64,000 nucleotides of DNA from Pseudomonas sp. RSB 5.4. Lineage in GTDB: Bacteria > Pseudomonadota > Gammaproteobacteria > Pseudomonadales > Pseudomonadaceae. Positions 50,429-60,238 of the stretch are shown in pieces. Numbering within the stretch: the stretch's first letter is position 1; every line of letters begins with the position of its first letter. The notes under the pieces were generated by a model. The model ran no database searches, was not told the DNA's origin, and worked only from the letters and a program-made list of their open reading frames with translations. Both the position numbers and the translations under genes were made by a program. The DNA lies in the NCBI RefSeq assembly GCF_037126175.1, contig NZ_CP146986.1, positions 2,322,501 through 2,386,500 on the forward strand, written 5' to 3'.

Positions 50429-51795
50429 TTTTCCCGCTCTCGATCGTCACGCTGCTCGGTCTGGTGTGCATCGGTCTGCTCGCCAGCCCTTATCCGTTTC
50501 TGGCACCGGGCGCCGTCATTGCTCTGGTGGGTTTCTCGGTGTTGTACCGCAAGCCGACCTGGGGCCTGCTGGGCATCGCCGCGCTGGTGCCGTTCGAAGG
50601 TTTCTTCAAGGACAGCTCGCTGTCCGGGAGCAAACTGATCGGTGCCTCACTGGCGGTGATCCTGATGCTGCAACTGGCCATGCATCAGATTCCCTCCGAG
50701 CGTCTGCGCAGCAATATCTGGCGGTTTCTGCTGTGGTTTCTGGTCCTGTATTTCCTCAGCCTGCTCAATACCGATGACATGGGTATGTCGCTGGGGCATC
50801 TGCGTGAGCTGAGCGTCGGCCTGATCCTGTTTGTCATCACCCTGCTGATCGGTCGCGAACTGAACCTCGACCTGTTTTCCAGACTGGTGACCCTGAGCGT
50901 CAGCGCCACCTGCGCCATGGCGATGTTTTCGACCAAATTCCAGGATCAGGGCCGCGCCGCCGGGCTGCTCGAAGACCCCAACGCCTTCGCCCTGCTGATC
51001 GCCTTCGCCATTCCGCTGGCCCTGCTGCTGGTGATTCGCGGCCAAAACCTGTTGCACCGCTTGTTCTGGGGCGCTTGCTGCGTGCTGCTGCTCGGTGGCA
51101 TGACCAAGACCGAGTCGCGCTCCGGGCTGGTGGTGGTGGCCTTGAGTCTGTTGATCGGCTGCTGGCACTACCGCGCGCAACTCACGCGGATTCGTCCACG
51201 GCACCTGGGTTTCGCCATGCTCGGCGCAGCGATCGTGATTCCGCTGGCGATCTACGCGATGCCCGCCGGTTACATCGCGCGCATTCAGTCCCTGAGCGTG
51301 TTGAGCGCCGGCGCCAAGGGCCACGACGACGAATCCCTCGGCCGACGTGCCTCGTACATCGTGGTCGGCGGGCAGATGATCCGCGAGAATCCGCTGCTCG
51401 GCTCCGGCCCCGGCACCTTCCCGCTGCACTACGCAACCACCGGCTATGCCAAGGCGTTTTCCGCCAACCGCAAGATCGGCGACCTGTACCGCCGCGCCCA
51501 CAACACCTACCTGGAAATCTTCAGTGAACTGGGGATTCCCGCCGGCCTGTTGTTCGTCGGCATGCTCGGCCTGGGCCTGTACAACCTGATCCGCGCCCGC
51601 GCCGCGTGGATGCTGCGGCGCGATTGGCAGCAGGCGGACCTGATGACCCACCTCGGTGTGAGTTTCCTGTCGTTGACCCTGTTCCTGATGTTCCTCAGCG
51701 CACCGAACCAGAAGTACGTGTGGATCATGCTCGCGCTGACCAGCGTGCTGCGCCTCAAGGCCGAGCAAGCGCCACTGACCGAGGCCAGAACATGA
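50425..51795 (+). CDS. O-antigen ligase/Wzy-like polymerase
   Basis: A 456-residue protein with about 12 membrane segments and a large periplasmic loop before the C-terminal helices (VVGGQMIRENPLLGSGPGTF, KIGDLYRRAHNTYLEIFSEL). The RAHNTYLE-type motif is typical of the WaaL/Wzy superfamily. In this operon, with Wzx present, polymerase (Wzy) is the natural reading. The ATG at 50425 is coupled to the previous gene; the earlier open frame is not the real start. Confidence 0.82.
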   Translation: MIFPLSIVTLLGLVCIGLLASPYPFLAPGAVIALVGFSVLYRKPTWGLLGIAALVPFEGFFKDSSLSGSKLIGASLAVILMLQLAMHQIPSERLRSNIWRFLLWFLVLYFLSLLNTDDMGMSLGHLRELSVGLILFVITLLIGRELNLDLFSRLVTLSVSATCAMAMFSTKFQDQGRAAGLLEDPNAFALLIAFAIPLALLLVIRGQNLLHRLFWGACCVLLLGGMTKTESRSGLVVVALSLLIGCWHYRAQLTRIRPRHLGFAMLGAAIVIPLAIYAMPAGYIARIQSLSVLSAGAKGHDDESLGRRASYIVVGGQMIRENPLLGSGPGTFPLHYATTGYAKAFSANRKIGDLYRRAHNTYLEIFSELGIPAGLLFVGMLGLGLYNLIRARAAWMLRRDWQQADLMTHLGVSFLSLTLFLMFLSAPNQKYVWIMLALTSVLRLKAEQAPLTEART

Positions 51796-52760
51796 GCCGC
51801 ATCAGCATCATCATCCCGATGTACAACGAGGCCCGGCACATCGGCCGCACACTGCTGGCGGCGCAGAAAGCCGCGCACGCAGCCAATGTCGAGTGCGAGC
51901 TGATCGTGGTCGACAACGGCTCGAGCGATGACGGCCCGCACATCGCCCGCCAGTTCGGTGCGCAGGTGCTGGTGCTGCCTGGGCTGCTGATCGGTGCGCT
52001 GCGTAATCGCGGTGTCCTGCTGGCAAGCGGCGAGTGGCTGGCGTTCATTGATGCCGACGTTGAAATGCCCGAAGACTGGCTCAGGCCACTGTTCGAACTG
52101 GAGGAAAGTGGTCAGGCCGATGTGTTTGGTCTGGATCTGCATACTCCCGCCGCTGCGCCGTGGTACGCGACGGCCTGGCAACGGCGCACGCTGCGCACTT
52201 CCGGGCAGGCGTCGCACACAGTGGACTGGCTGCCCAGCTCCAACTTGCTGATGCGTCGGCGCTGGTTCGAGAAGGTCGGCGGCTTCGACGAACACCTGCG
52301 CACCGGCGAGGACAAGGAATTCACCCTGCGCCTGAACGAGCAAGGCGCGCGCCTGTTGTCGGTGAACAACAACGTGGCCCTGCACTGGGGCTACGAGATG
52401 AACTGGCGTGAGTGGATGGGCAAGGAAATGTGGCGTCAGGGCAGTCATCTGCAACTGCTGCGCACCCACGGCTTCAGCCTGCGTCTGCTGCGCTTTCCGC
52501 TGCTGTCGCTGATGGCATGGCTGCTGGACTTGCTGGCGATTTCCGCGCTGCTCAACGGCTTTCCGCATCACGCAGCGGTCATGGTGATGCTGACCCTGAT
52601 TCCAGCGCTGGTGCTGAGCATTCGCCAGAGTTCACGCCATCACGACATTGGCCTGACCCTGCAACTGTGGGGCCTGCACTGGGTGCGTCTGCACCTGGCC
52701 GGGGCGGCGCTCATTCTCAGTGTGTGTCATTGGAACGCCAGGAGGCCTGCCCGTGGCTGA
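51792..52760 (+). CDS. family 2 glycosyltransferase
   Basis: 322 residues: SIIIPMYNEARHIGRTLLAA at the start, VVDNGSSDDGPHIARQFG, and a D-x-D in FIDADVEMPEDWLRPL (near residue 90). RRRWFEKVGGFDEHLRTGED follows in the acceptor region. Hydrophobic segments at the C-terminus suggest membrane association. The ATG at 51792 overlaps the polymerase stop. Confidence 0.87.
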   Translation: MSRISIIIPMYNEARHIGRTLLAAQKAAHAANVECELIVVDNGSSDDGPHIARQFGAQVLVLPGLLIGALRNRGVLLASGEWLAFIDADVEMPEDWLRPLFELEESGQADVFGLDLHTPAAAPWYATAWQRRTLRTSGQASHTVDWLPSSNLLMRRRWFEKVGGFDEHLRTGEDKEFTLRLNEQGARLLSVNNNVALHWGYEMNWREWMGKEMWRQGSHLQLLRTHGFSLRLLRFPLLSLMAWLLDLLAISALLNGFPHHAAVMVMLTLIPALVLSIRQSSRHHDIGLTLQLWGLHWVRLHLAGAALILSVCHWNARRPARG

Positions 52761-53889
52761 ATTCATTTTCTGGCTGTGCCTGCTGCTGCCGGTGTACGCC
52801 TACCTCGGCTACCCGCTGCTGCTGACCGTGCTGGCGCCGCTGTTCCCGGCCTGGCGCCACAGCCCGGCGCCGCCGCTGAACGTCAGCATCGTGATCGCCG
52901 CGCACAATGAGGCGCGGCACATCGAGCACAAGTTGCGCACGCTGCTGGCGCAGGACTATCAGCCGGCCTCGTTGCAGATCATTCTCGCCAGCGATGGCTC
53001 GACCGACGACACCGTGGCCTGCGCACACAAAGTGATCGATTCGCGCATCACCGTGCTCGATCTGCCGCGCCTGGGTAAAGCGGCGACGCTGAATGCCGGC
53101 GTGGCCCTGGCCACTGGCGATATTCTGGTGTTCACCGATGCCGACAACCAGTGGTCGCGGGAAACCCTCGGCTACCTGCTCGCGCCACTCAGTGACCCGA
53201 ATGTCGGCGCCTGCGCCGGGCACATGGTGATTCCGGTGACGGGCGGTGGCCTGAGCGTCGGCGACAGTCTGTACCGCCACTACGAAGGCTGGCTGCGCCG
53301 GGTGGAGAACCGCACCGGCTGCATGGTCTCGGCCGACGGCGCCCTGCTCGCCCTGCGCCGCGAGCTGTTCCAGAGCGTGCCGGCGGAGGTCAATGACGAC
53401 TTCTTTCTCAGCACCTGTGCACCGGTGGCATTCAAGCGCATTGTGTACGTGCCCGAGGCGCAAGTGATCGACCACGGTGTCGACGAAGCGGACAAACAAT
53501 TCCGCCGCCGTCAACGCGTCACCGTCGGTGGCCTGCAAAGCCTCGCCCAGCGCAGTGAGCTGCTCAACCCACTCAAACATGGCCTGTATTCGATTGCGCT
53601 GATCAGCCACAAGCTGATCCGGCGTCTGGCACCGATCCTCCTGCTGCCGTTGCTGCTGAGCAACTTCTGGCTGTGGGACGACCACGGTTTCTATCGACTG
53701 GCCCTGATCGCCCAACTGTTCGGCTACGCCGTGGCGATTGCCGGACTGCTGGATTCACAACACCGGTTACCCAAACCGTTCCGCCTTGCGGCATTCCTGC
53801 TGGTGACACTGGCAGGCATGAGCATCGGCCTGTGGCAATTCCTGCGCGGCCACCGTTACGCCCAGTGGAACCCTGAACAAAACCGTTGA
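52753..53889 (+). CDS. family 2 glycosyltransferase, membrane-embedded
   Basis: A 378-residue processive-type GT2 with an N-terminal helix (AEFIFWLCLLLPVYAYLGYP), a catalytic core (VSIVIAAHNEARHIEHKLRT, LASDGSTDDT, FTDADNQWSRETLG, then a late RRRQRVTVGGLQSL block in place of the Q-x2-RW motif) and three C-terminal helices. The GTG start at 52753 is in an eight-base overlap with the preceding gene. It probably forms one main-chain linkage of the polymer. Confidence 0.87.
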   Translation: MAEFIFWLCLLLPVYAYLGYPLLLTVLAPLFPAWRHSPAPPLNVSIVIAAHNEARHIEHKLRTLLAQDYQPASLQIILASDGSTDDTVACAHKVIDSRITVLDLPRLGKAATLNAGVALATGDILVFTDADNQWSRETLGYLLAPLSDPNVGACAGHMVIPVTGGGLSVGDSLYRHYEGWLRRVENRTGCMVSADGALLALRRELFQSVPAEVNDDFFLSTCAPVAFKRIVYVPEAQVIDHGVDEADKQFRRRQRVTVGGLQSLAQRSELLNPLKHGLYSIALISHKLIRRLAPILLLPLLLSNFWLWDDHGFYRLALIAQLFGYAVAIAGLLDSQHRLPKPFRLAAFLLVTLAGMSIGLWQFLRGHRYAQWNPEQNR

Positions 53890-53902
53890 GAGGACCGAAG
53901 CC

Positions 53903-54904
53903 ATGGCGATCAAACAATTGATAAAACGTACCAGCGGCTGGCTTTACCTCAACTCGCCCGTAGGACGAAACCAGTTGCACGGTGCCGGGGTGATCCTGAT
54001 GTTGCACCGGGTGCTGGACAACGACCGCGCCGCCGACCTGCCGCACCGCAATGAACTGTGCGTCGGCCCCAAGGCGTTCGATCACCTGCTGGTGTGGCTG
54101 CGTCGGCATTTCGATTGTGTACCGCTTATGGATATCCTGACGCCCGGCTCAGCGCGCGACGAGCGCCCACGGGTGGCGTTGACCTTCGACGACGGCTGGC
54201 GCGACAACGCAGTCAACGCCTTCCCGCTGCTGCAGAAGCACCAGGTGCCGGCGAGCATTTTCCTCTCCACCGATTTCATCGGCAGCCGTCAGCGCTTCTG
54301 GTGGGAAAGCCTCGGCGAAACCCTGTGGGGCAGCCATGGCGAAAAGACCCGCCTGCACTTGATCGAATGCCTGCACGCGATTCATCACCCGGTGCCGGTG
54401 CTGGTCGACGACATTGACGTCGATCGCCGCAGCCTGTCGCTGCTGCATTACCTGCAAAGCCTGAAGAGCCTCGAACCGCAGATGCTCGAACGCCTGACTG
54501 ACGAATGTCCGCCGGAATCGTTGCCGCAAGCGCTGGACTGGCATCAGGTACGCGCGCTGGAGGCCTCGGGACTGGTGCGCTTCGGCCCGCACGGCGCCAG
54601 CCATAAAATCCTCACCGAACTGGACGATGTGCGCCTGAGCGAAGAAATCAGCCGCAGCCGTGAAGCCTTGAACAACGGCTGCAACCGGCCGCTGCCGGTG
54701 TACTGCTACCCCAACGGTAACAACGACGAACGGGTGCGCAAGCAGATTGCCGCGCACGACTATCCGTTCGCCCTCGGCACCGGCACCGGCATCTATCGCG
54801 GCGAAGGCGATCCGCTGAACCTGCCGCGTTTCGGTGTCAGCCAGCGCACCGCGCGTAATCCTGAGCTGCTGTCGTGGCGCATCTTTCGTGGCAACCGGCC
54901 ATGA
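53903..54904 (+). CDS. polysaccharide deacetylase (NodB domain)
   Basis: 333 residues with the carbohydrate esterase 4 metal-site motifs LTFDDGWRDNAV (catalytic Asp and metal-binding Asp) and GPHGASHKIL (the H-x3-H pair). No signal peptide is visible, so it may act on lipid-linked intermediates at the cytoplasmic face. It would remove an N-acetyl or O-acetyl group from the growing unit. It follows the GT2 gene by 13 bases. Confidence 0.87.
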   Translation: MAIKQLIKRTSGWLYLNSPVGRNQLHGAGVILMLHRVLDNDRAADLPHRNELCVGPKAFDHLLVWLRRHFDCVPLMDILTPGSARDERPRVALTFDDGWRDNAVNAFPLLQKHQVPASIFLSTDFIGSRQRFWWESLGETLWGSHGEKTRLHLIECLHAIHHPVPVLVDDIDVDRRSLSLLHYLQSLKSLEPQMLERLTDECPPESLPQALDWHQVRALEASGLVRFGPHGASHKILTELDDVRLSEEISRSREALNNGCNRPLPVYCYPNGNNDERVRKQIAAHDYPFALGTGTGIYRGEGDPLNLPRFGVSQRTARNPELLSWRIFRGNRP

Positions 54905-56205
54905 GCCGCAGCCACTATCTCAGGCATCTGGCACTGAGCATGGGCACCAAACTGGCGATGATCGCCCTGCGTCTGCTGCGCAACGTGTTGCTGGCGCGGA
55001 TCCTCGGGCCGAGTGAACGGGGGCTGTTTGCGCTGCTCAGCACCTTGCCCGACCTGATCAGCGCCGCCACCAGTGGCGGGTTGAATTCAGCCGTCGGCTA
55101 TCAGGCCGCCAAGCAACGGCCGATGGGCCTGCTGCTGAGTCAGGTGCTGGTGTTCGGTTGCTTGCTCGCCGGTCTGCTGACCTTGCTGGTGGTGGCGCTG
55201 GTGCGTGAGTTCGGCAGTGAGCTGGATGTGACTGTGCAGCTCGGTCTGCTGGCCTGGCTGTTGCTGCTGGCGGTGCCGCTGACCGTGCTGAAAAGCGGCC
55301 TGCTGACCCTGCACAACGCCTCCGGCGGCGTGGTCGCGTTCAACGCCTTGCGCCTGACCGAATCGCTGGCGCCATTGCTGCTGTTTCTCGCGCTGTTCTG
55401 GATGTGGAAAAGCGCGGCGCTGGAAGCCGCGCTGATCAGTTGGCTGGCCGGGATCAGCCTGGTGGTGCTGGCCGGTTGGGTCTGGCTCAAACGCGCGCAA
55501 CCGCTGCAGTTGCAATGGGATCGCGCCAGCCAGAACGAACTGCTGCGCTACAGCGCGCGCAGCCATCCGGATCTGCTGTTCCAGCAAGTGATTCTGCGCT
55601 CGGATTACCTGTTCATCGGCGCCCTGCTCGGCAGCACCGCGCTGGGTCATTACGCGATGGCCAGCGCCGCCGCCGAACTGCTGCTGATTGTCCCGGAAGC
55701 GGTGACCACGCCGCTGATGAAGCGCCTGCTGCAACAGGACGAAGGCATGGACAAGGTCACCCCGCTGGCCCTGCGCCTGACCGCCACGGTGATGCTCGCT
55801 GCGTGCCTGAGCATGGCAGTGATCGGCAACTGGCTGATCGTCACCCTGTTCGGTATCGCCTACCAACCGGCGTATCCGGCGCTGCTCGCCTTGCTGCCGG
55901 GGCTGCTCGGCCTGTGCTACGCGAGCATCCTGCGTCTGGACCTGCTGGGGAAAAACCGCCCCGGCACGGTATCGCTGCTGATGGGCCTCGGGGCCCTGCT
56001 CAATCTGGCGCTGAACCTGGTGTTGATTCCGGCCTACGGGATCGTCGGCGCGGCGGCGGCTTCGTCAATTGCCTATCTCGCCGTCACCGTGGCGATGCTG
56101 GTGTTGTACTGCCGTTTGAGCGGCGTGGCGTTCTGGCAAACCCTGATCATCCTGCCCAGCGACATCACGCCGATGTGGCAAATGCTGCAACGGAAGGCCG
56201 CATGA
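54901..56205 (+). CDS. polysaccharide flippase, Wzx-like
   Basis: A 434-residue protein with 12 or more hydrophobic helices of the MATE/Wzx type (RNVLLARILGPSERGLFALL near the start, RSDYLFIGALLGSTALGHYA in the second half). It moves lipid-linked repeat units across the inner membrane. The ATG at 54901 overlaps the deacetylase stop by ATGA, and its own stop overlaps the next gene. Confidence 0.87.
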   Translation: MSRSHYLRHLALSMGTKLAMIALRLLRNVLLARILGPSERGLFALLSTLPDLISAATSGGLNSAVGYQAAKQRPMGLLLSQVLVFGCLLAGLLTLLVVALVREFGSELDVTVQLGLLAWLLLLAVPLTVLKSGLLTLHNASGGVVAFNALRLTESLAPLLLFLALFWMWKSAALEAALISWLAGISLVVLAGWVWLKRAQPLQLQWDRASQNELLRYSARSHPDLLFQQVILRSDYLFIGALLGSTALGHYAMASAAAELLLIVPEAVTTPLMKRLLQQDEGMDKVTPLALRLTATVMLAACLSMAVIGNWLIVTLFGIAYQPAYPALLALLPGLLGLCYASILRLDLLGKNRPGTVSLLMGLGALLNLALNLVLIPAYGIVGAAAASSIAYLAVTVAMLVLYCRLSGVAFWQTLIILPSDITPMWQMLQRKAA

Positions 56206-58121
56206 AAGGCCTGGTCCTGCTGCTCGGTCTCGGCCTGTCGCTGGACGCCTTTGCCGCGTCGATGCGCTGGGGCGAGATCCGCGACGGCAGCCTGTACCTG
56301 CAAACCGATCGCCCGGACACCGTGACCGTGCGCTGGACACCCGCGTGGCAGGCCGACGCCAACGAAGAGCATCTGTACCTGCTCGACGGCCAGGGCAAAT
56401 TGCAGGGCGAGCGCTTGATCAAGGCCAGCGAAACCCGCGGCACCCAGAGCTGGGCGTTGCTGCCGGGTGCCGCCAGCTATCGCCTGGAAATTCCCGGCTA
56501 CAGCTTCCGCAATTACCGGGTCGAGCACGACGACCGCACCGTCGCGCTGTTCGAGCCGGCCAAGGTGCATTTCAGCGCCCAGACGCAGAATGGCGACGAG
56601 TTGTATTTCAAGGTCGCGCCGGGGGAACACGCGGTGCTCGCCGGCAAATTTCATGGCGGGGTCAACGCGCTGCAGGTACAACGGGTTGGCGATGACCGGC
56701 CACTGACGCTGGCGCTCAAACCCTATCGCGCCTATTGGCAGTTCGATCAACTGGCGCTGCCGGTCAGCGCGCGCGAACAGGTTTGGCGCCTGCGCCTGCA
56801 AGGCAGCGGCAAAGCGGCGTTCTGGCTCGACGGCACGGCCAATCGGTTTGCGCAGACTCCGCAGCAACTCAAACCCGTGCGCGAGGAGACCGGCCAGATC
56901 CACTTGGCCCTGCACGACAAAATCCTCGGGCGCACCCCGGATCTGGGCATCGCCCTGCCCTACGTGATGCCGCCCGCCGCCAGCCATGCCGCGCTGGATG
57001 CGCTGAAACCGACCGCCGCCAGTTACTACAGTTTTGTCGATGTCACGGCGAAGAATCCGCACTTCGAAGACGCGTTTCGTCTGGCTTATCAGGAGCGCTT
57101 CGGCATCCGTCAGGACATCACCCTGCTCGCCGGCAGCCAGCGTCAGGCCGATCTGCGCGCCGATGTGCAAAGCAATGGCGGGCTCGACGCCTGGCTCGCC
57201 GGCACCCGAGCGCTCGGCGGCAAAGGCACGCACTACATCGGTTTTGCCGACGAGCCGAACCTCAACTATTCGAGCTTCGAGCAATACCGGGCGATTTTCA
57301 CCAGCATGGCCAGACAGGTGCGCAGCGATCCGGCGAATGCCAAGGCCGGCGTGCGCATCGCCATGCCGGCCAGTTCACGGCTGGTCAACGGGCCGTTCGC
57401 CGACAACGCGGCAGACAAGCGCGGCATCGACTGGGCGCGGCGCTTGCTCAGTGAATCCGCCGAGCAGATCGACGCGCTGGCGTGGCACGAATGGATGATC
57501 CGCGACCTGCTCGCCACCCGGGTCTACCGCGACAGCGTGCGTCGCGCCGCCGAACTGGTCGGCCTCGACGCCCATGGCCAGCCGCGCAAGGCCTTGTTGC
57601 TGGACCAGACCAATCTGTCCAGCGGTTCCAGCCTCAGCCCCTACGATCAGGAAACCCACTACGCCTCGCTGTGGTGGGCCTCGGTGGTGATCAACGCCTC
57701 GCAGGACGGCTTGCTGACGATGCTCAACTGGTTTCAGGCCGCCGACGAGCCGCAATATCCCAAGGGCATGATCCGGGTCTTGGGCGCTGAGCGTTTCGAG
57801 CTGAAACCGGTGGGGCTGGCCCAGCAATTCATCGCGCAACACTGGCTGCACAAGGTGCTGTGGCTGGAGAACGATGGCTTTGAAGTCGATGTGCTGGCGA
57901 TGGCCGGCGACGACCAGCGGGGCCTGCTCGGCGTTAACAAAGGCACGCGGCTGCAGCGTATCGACCTGAGCGGCGCCAGGTGCCCGCTGAACAATGGTGC
58001 GTTGCGTTACTTCGGCGCGGACAACCGCAGCCGCGACGCACCATTCGCCTGCCGCGACGGACGCGTCAGCTTCGAATTGCCAGGGGAAACCCTGTTCGCC
58101 CTGAGCTGGAGCGCGTCATGA
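56202..58121 (+). CDS. secreted glycoside-hydrolase-like protein
   Basis: 639 residues with a signal peptide (MKGLVLLLGLGLSLDAFAAS). A beta-rich N-terminal region (to about residue 230) is followed by a TIM-barrel-like part. HYIGFADEPNLNYSSFEQYR (about residues 346-365) looks like the acid/base Glu of clan GH-A (E-P-N). A C-terminal beta domain ends the protein. Psl and similar systems carry a GH39 hydrolase (PslG) that trims or releases polymer in the periplasm, and this may be its counterpart. I could not fix the exact family. ATGA coupling to wzx supports a role in assembly. Confidence 0.65.
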   Translation: MKGLVLLLGLGLSLDAFAASMRWGEIRDGSLYLQTDRPDTVTVRWTPAWQADANEEHLYLLDGQGKLQGERLIKASETRGTQSWALLPGAASYRLEIPGYSFRNYRVEHDDRTVALFEPAKVHFSAQTQNGDELYFKVAPGEHAVLAGKFHGGVNALQVQRVGDDRPLTLALKPYRAYWQFDQLALPVSAREQVWRLRLQGSGKAAFWLDGTANRFAQTPQQLKPVREETGQIHLALHDKILGRTPDLGIALPYVMPPAASHAALDALKPTAASYYSFVDVTAKNPHFEDAFRLAYQERFGIRQDITLLAGSQRQADLRADVQSNGGLDAWLAGTRALGGKGTHYIGFADEPNLNYSSFEQYRAIFTSMARQVRSDPANAKAGVRIAMPASSRLVNGPFADNAADKRGIDWARRLLSESAEQIDALAWHEWMIRDLLATRVYRDSVRRAAELVGLDAHGQPRKALLLDQTNLSSGSSLSPYDQETHYASLWWASVVINASQDGLLTMLNWFQAADEPQYPKGMIRVLGAERFELKPVGLAQQFIAQHWLHKVLWLENDGFEVDVLAMAGDDQRGLLGVNKGTRLQRIDLSGARCPLNNGALRYFGADNRSRDAPFACRDGRVSFELPGETLFALSWSAS

Positions 58122-58166
58122 ACCCAAACCCGATCAGTCACGAGAAAAGCCAGGCGAACATAAACT

Positions 58167-58326
58167 CTGTGGTGAGGGGATTTAGCGAAACGTCGCACCG
58201 CCCCGATGGGCTGCGAAGCGGCCCGGGTTTTTCAAGCTTAAAAGCGACGACTGCTGCGCAGCCGATCGGGGATAAATCCCCTCGCCACAGGAATCCCCTC
58301 ACCACAGGATTCCCTCACCACAAGGG
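58167..58326. repeat. REP cluster inside the exopolysaccharide operon
   Basis: An inverted pair (CTGTGGTGAGGGGATTTAGC from 58167; GGGGATAAATCCCCTCGCCA to 58290) is followed by two shorter copies of the CCCCTCACCACAGG motif (58291-58326). The centre carries the GCGAAGCGGCCC and GCTGCGCAGCC cores. It interrupts an otherwise tightly packed operon. Confidence 0.75.
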
Positions 58327-58359
58327 TTCGCCGCGCCAAAGAGTTCAGGAGTACAGAAC

Positions 58360-59049
58360 ATGGGTACCGTCAGCAAACTCAGCGAACACATCAAACAAAA
58401 AGGTCTGCGCGCCACCCTCGGCAAGGCGTGGAAGCACTACGTGTTTTTCCATCAGGAACTGCTGTGGATGGAGCGCGATCTGGTCAGTCCGGTGCCACCG
58501 CACAGCCTCAAACCGTATCCGCCACTGCGGGTGGTAAAAATCACCGCCGACAACGCCAGCGCCTTCGCCCGTTACTTCGGCGACCGCGTCGGGACCATGG
58601 CCGAGCTGGCCAACGAAGGGCACACCGGGCACATGCACCTGGACGATCAGGGCGATGCCGTGGCGTTCATCTGGGGCAGCGCGCGGGACTACTTCGACCG
58701 GCATTACTACGGCTGCCTGTTCCCGGTGAAACCCGGCGAGTTCTTCGAATTCGGCGGCGAGCTGACCCGTGCCTACTGGGGCACCGAACTGTCGGTAGAC
58801 CTGCAACTGGAACTGTGGAAAGCCATGGCGGCCCAGGGCTGCGACAAGGTGGTGGACGTCTGCGAGTTCCACAACATCCCGGCGCTGAAACTGCACCTGC
58901 GCATGGGGTACACCGAGCAAGGCCGGATCATGAATGTCTATACCCTGTTCGGTCGCTGGCGCTTCTACCGCGAAACCCGCTACAGCGGTTCGCGACTGGA
59001 TGCGCTGCGCAAACCGTCCCGTCCACCTGTCACAGCCACGGCGGTCTGA
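58360..59049 (+). CDS. GNAT-fold acetyltransferase 1 (paralogue of 61115-61807)
   Basis: 229 residues, clearly similar along the full length to the product of 61115-61807. Shared blocks include ELLWMERDLVSPVPPH, FVKP-like PVKPGEFFEFGGE and GRWRFYRETRY at the end, with the N-terminal pattern of a basic helix. The middle (LHLRMGYTEQGRI) fits a GNAT acyl-CoA-binding segment. It is placed after the secreted hydrolase gene and a REP cluster. An acyl substitution of the polymer or its precursor is likely. Confidence 0.75.
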   Translation: MGTVSKLSEHIKQKGLRATLGKAWKHYVFFHQELLWMERDLVSPVPPHSLKPYPPLRVVKITADNASAFARYFGDRVGTMAELANEGHTGHMHLDDQGDAVAFIWGSARDYFDRHYYGCLFPVKPGEFFEFGGELTRAYWGTELSVDLQLELWKAMAAQGCDKVVDVCEFHNIPALKLHLRMGYTEQGRIMNVYTLFGRWRFYRETRYSGSRLDALRKPSRPPVTATAV

Positions 59050-59053
59050 GCCT

Positions 59054-60238
59054 ATGCCGGCGCGATTCGAATGGCGCACTTCGCTGTGCGCCGCCGACTT
59101 CCCGGCAGCAGCCTATGAAGCGCTGCGCCTGCAAGTGACGGACCACACGCCGTTCAACCACCTGGGCTGGTTGTGCGCGGCCGAGCAGGCACTCGACGAG
59201 AGTGAGCGCCTGCACATCCTGCTCGGTTGGGAAGCGGAAGAATTGCGTCTGTGCCTGCCGCTGGTCGCGGGCCGCGAGCGTTTCGCCGGGGTGCCGTTCC
59301 GCGTGCTGCATCACTTGGGGCATCCGCTGGCGGACCGGCTGGCGCTGTTGTCATTACTCAACGGCGAGGACATGCGCGAAGCCTTGCGCCTGATCCATCG
59401 ACAGCTGCCGCACGCGCTGCTGCAACTCAACGAATTGTCCGAGCCTGCGGATGAAGAAAGCGTGCTCACCGAATGGATGGCCCACAGTTCTACAGGCGAA
59501 CGGCGTCTCAGTTGCCGGGTGCCGGTGCATCTGATCAGCGACGCCGATCATCAGGAAGTCTCCGGTGACCCGCGCTACAAGCTGCGGCGGGCGCGCAAAC
59601 GGATTGCCGCGTGTGGCGCCCAAGTGCGGCGCATCACTCCCGACGCGCTGAGCATGGGTCCGCTGTTGCAGGCGATCAGCGAAGTCGAAGCGGTGAGCTG
59701 GAAAGGCGACGAAGGCGTGGGGATTTTTGCCAGTGAGCGCAGTCGGCAATGGATCGAACGCGCCTTCACCGCCCTCGCCGGCCAGGGATTGGTGCGAGTG
59801 GTGACGCTGGAACTCAACGGACGTTGCATCAGCTATCGCCTGGGCCTGCTCGAACAGGACCGACTCTACGATTACAACCTCGCGTTCCTGCCGCAATACG
59901 CCGATCTGGGCAGCGGCCGGGTGCTGCTGGAGGAGTGGATTCGCTGGGGGCTGGACGAGCATTGGCGCTGGATCGATGCCTCGCGGGTCAGTCTGGAAAA
60001 CTCCAGCCACCAACTGCACGAACGCATGACCGGACAACTGGAACACTGGCGCTGGAGTTTCTACTCCTGGCGCCCCAGCGGGATGTTGCTGGGGCTGGGG
60101 TTGCGGCTCTGGCATCGATTGAAACCGACGGTGCAGCAATGGCGAGCGCGGCGTGCAGCCAAACCGGCATCGCCCACCCCACCTGTCGTCATCACCACGG
60201 AGGGCGATCATGCCTCGCCAAGTCATAGTCAACGCTGA
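59054..60238 (+). CDS. GNAT/FemAB-like acyltransferase (BcsL/CelD family)
   Basis: 394 residues starting MPARFEWRTSLCAADFPAAA. An N-terminal variable part is followed by a C-terminal GNAT-6 domain (GDPRYKLRRARKRIAACGAQ, AVSWKGDEGVGIFA, RVVTLELNGRCISYRLGLLE). Such proteins occur in cellulose and other exopolysaccharide operons as acyltransferases. The start at 59054 follows the previous stop by four bases, and the end overlaps the next gene by 29 bases. Confidence 0.8.
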   Translation: MPARFEWRTSLCAADFPAAAYEALRLQVTDHTPFNHLGWLCAAEQALDESERLHILLGWEAEELRLCLPLVAGRERFAGVPFRVLHHLGHPLADRLALLSLLNGEDMREALRLIHRQLPHALLQLNELSEPADEESVLTEWMAHSSTGERRLSCRVPVHLISDADHQEVSGDPRYKLRRARKRIAACGAQVRRITPDALSMGPLLQAISEVEAVSWKGDEGVGIFASERSRQWIERAFTALAGQGLVRVVTLELNGRCISYRLGLLEQDRLYDYNLAFLPQYADLGSGRVLLEEWIRWGLDEHWRWIDASRVSLENSSHQLHERMTGQLEHWRWSFYSWRPSGMLLGLGLRLWHRLKPTVQQWRARRAAKPASPTPPVVITTEGDHASPSHSQR

